A stretch of DNA of 64,000 nucleotides from Hydractinia symbiolongicarpus. Lineage: Eukaryota; Cnidaria; Hydrozoa; Anthoathecata; Hydractiniidae. Within the stretch, counting starts at the first letter, position 1, and each line of letters begins with the position of its first letter. The position numbers were made by a program, and so were the translations under genes. The notes under the pieces were generated by a model. The model worked only from the letters and a program-made list of their open reading frames with translations. It was not told the origin of the DNA and searched no databases. The stretch covers positions 5,272,001-5,336,000 of the forward strand of contig NC_079885.1 of NCBI RefSeq assembly GCF_029227915.1. Reading direction: 5' to 3'. This document shows, piece after piece, positions 63,609-64,000 of this stretch.

Positions 63609-64000
63609 TCTCTTTAATAATAGCCGTCGTCTGTCTGTGTGTCCGCGAAAGCCGTGTCCCGTTGCGGAAACACGAAATTTTTAAAATGCACACCAATACC
63701 AAAAGCGATATATTTTTACCGACTTTGTTTTGATCGCTTGCGCGTAGTACAACAATCACGACGCTGATTCTTTAAAAAAGAATCCAAGATTTTCGCGACC
63801 AGAATGAATCCAAGATTTTTGCTTAAAAAAAAACAATCCAATATATTTTCGCGGCTGAATAAACGAAGGCCATTTTGACTCTTAAAATAACAATCCAACA
63901 TTTTCGCGGCTTAATGAATGAATAAAGACCATTTTGATTTTAAAAATGGTCATGTGAAATGTGTGGTCAGGTCAGTGTGTGGGAGGTTTGTAGGCCTGGT
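63609..64000 (+). mobile_element. Helitron 5' end, cut by window edge
   Basis: Starts TCTCTTTAATAATAGCCGTC directly after the preceding Helitron end and follows copy 1 (56674) closely: CGCGAAAGCC, GCGATATATTTTTACCGAC, GGTTTGTAGGCCTG. It lies in an intron of BOP1. Confidence 0.65.

Overview
The window reads as AT-rich metazoan nuclear DNA with split genes, GT-AG introns, AATAAA signals and a very heavy load of transposons. The small introns, the mix of MITEs, the Helitrons and the non-LTR retrotransposon type suggest an early-branching animal, most likely a cnidarian and perhaps a hydrozoan. This is an inference from sequence style; nothing here names a species.

Layout. 1-1.9 kb: 3' part of a broken non-LTR retrotransposon with a PHD-like zinc finger after its reverse transcriptase. 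2-6.6 kb: SINE and MITE debris. 6.6-10.55 kb (minus): at least four phase-matched exons of a beta-rich, glycosylation-site-rich ectodomain protein, possibly PA14/fibrocystin-like; one intron is a stop-free, 3n-long (TGCGTA)n tract. 12.37-12.61 kb (plus): a two-exon gene for a 32-residue peptide. 15.15-15.31 kb (minus): one candidate exon. 16-19 kb: nested Helitrons around a two-exon, 61-residue gene (18.02-18.34 kb, minus). 21.1-21.9 kb (plus): an ankyrin-repeat protein. 24.9-56.4 kb: a giant inverted repeat of about 31.5 kb. 56.7-60.1 kb: a head-to-tail chain of three Helitrons with a SINE inside one. 61.4-63.2 kb (minus): the last four exons of BOP1, a WD40 ribosome-biogenesis factor; its 5' exons lie beyond the window. 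63.6-64 kb: another Helitron 5' end.

The outstanding object is the giant palindrome, centred on position 39780.5. Its arms match base for base over most of about 15 kb. A (TA)n tract sits at the centre and at each outer end, and each tract is flanked by copies of the motif CATTTGGTRGACA. The same motif builds a tandem array inside each arm (about 3 kb left, about 5 kb right). The arms share old mutations but differ in repeat copy number and some indels. That points to an inverted dimer of a roughly 15 kb unit that has aged in place, although a haplotype mis-join must be excluded.

The host genes here show no operon or pathway relationship to each other. BOP1 is a housekeeping gene; the others are unassigned.
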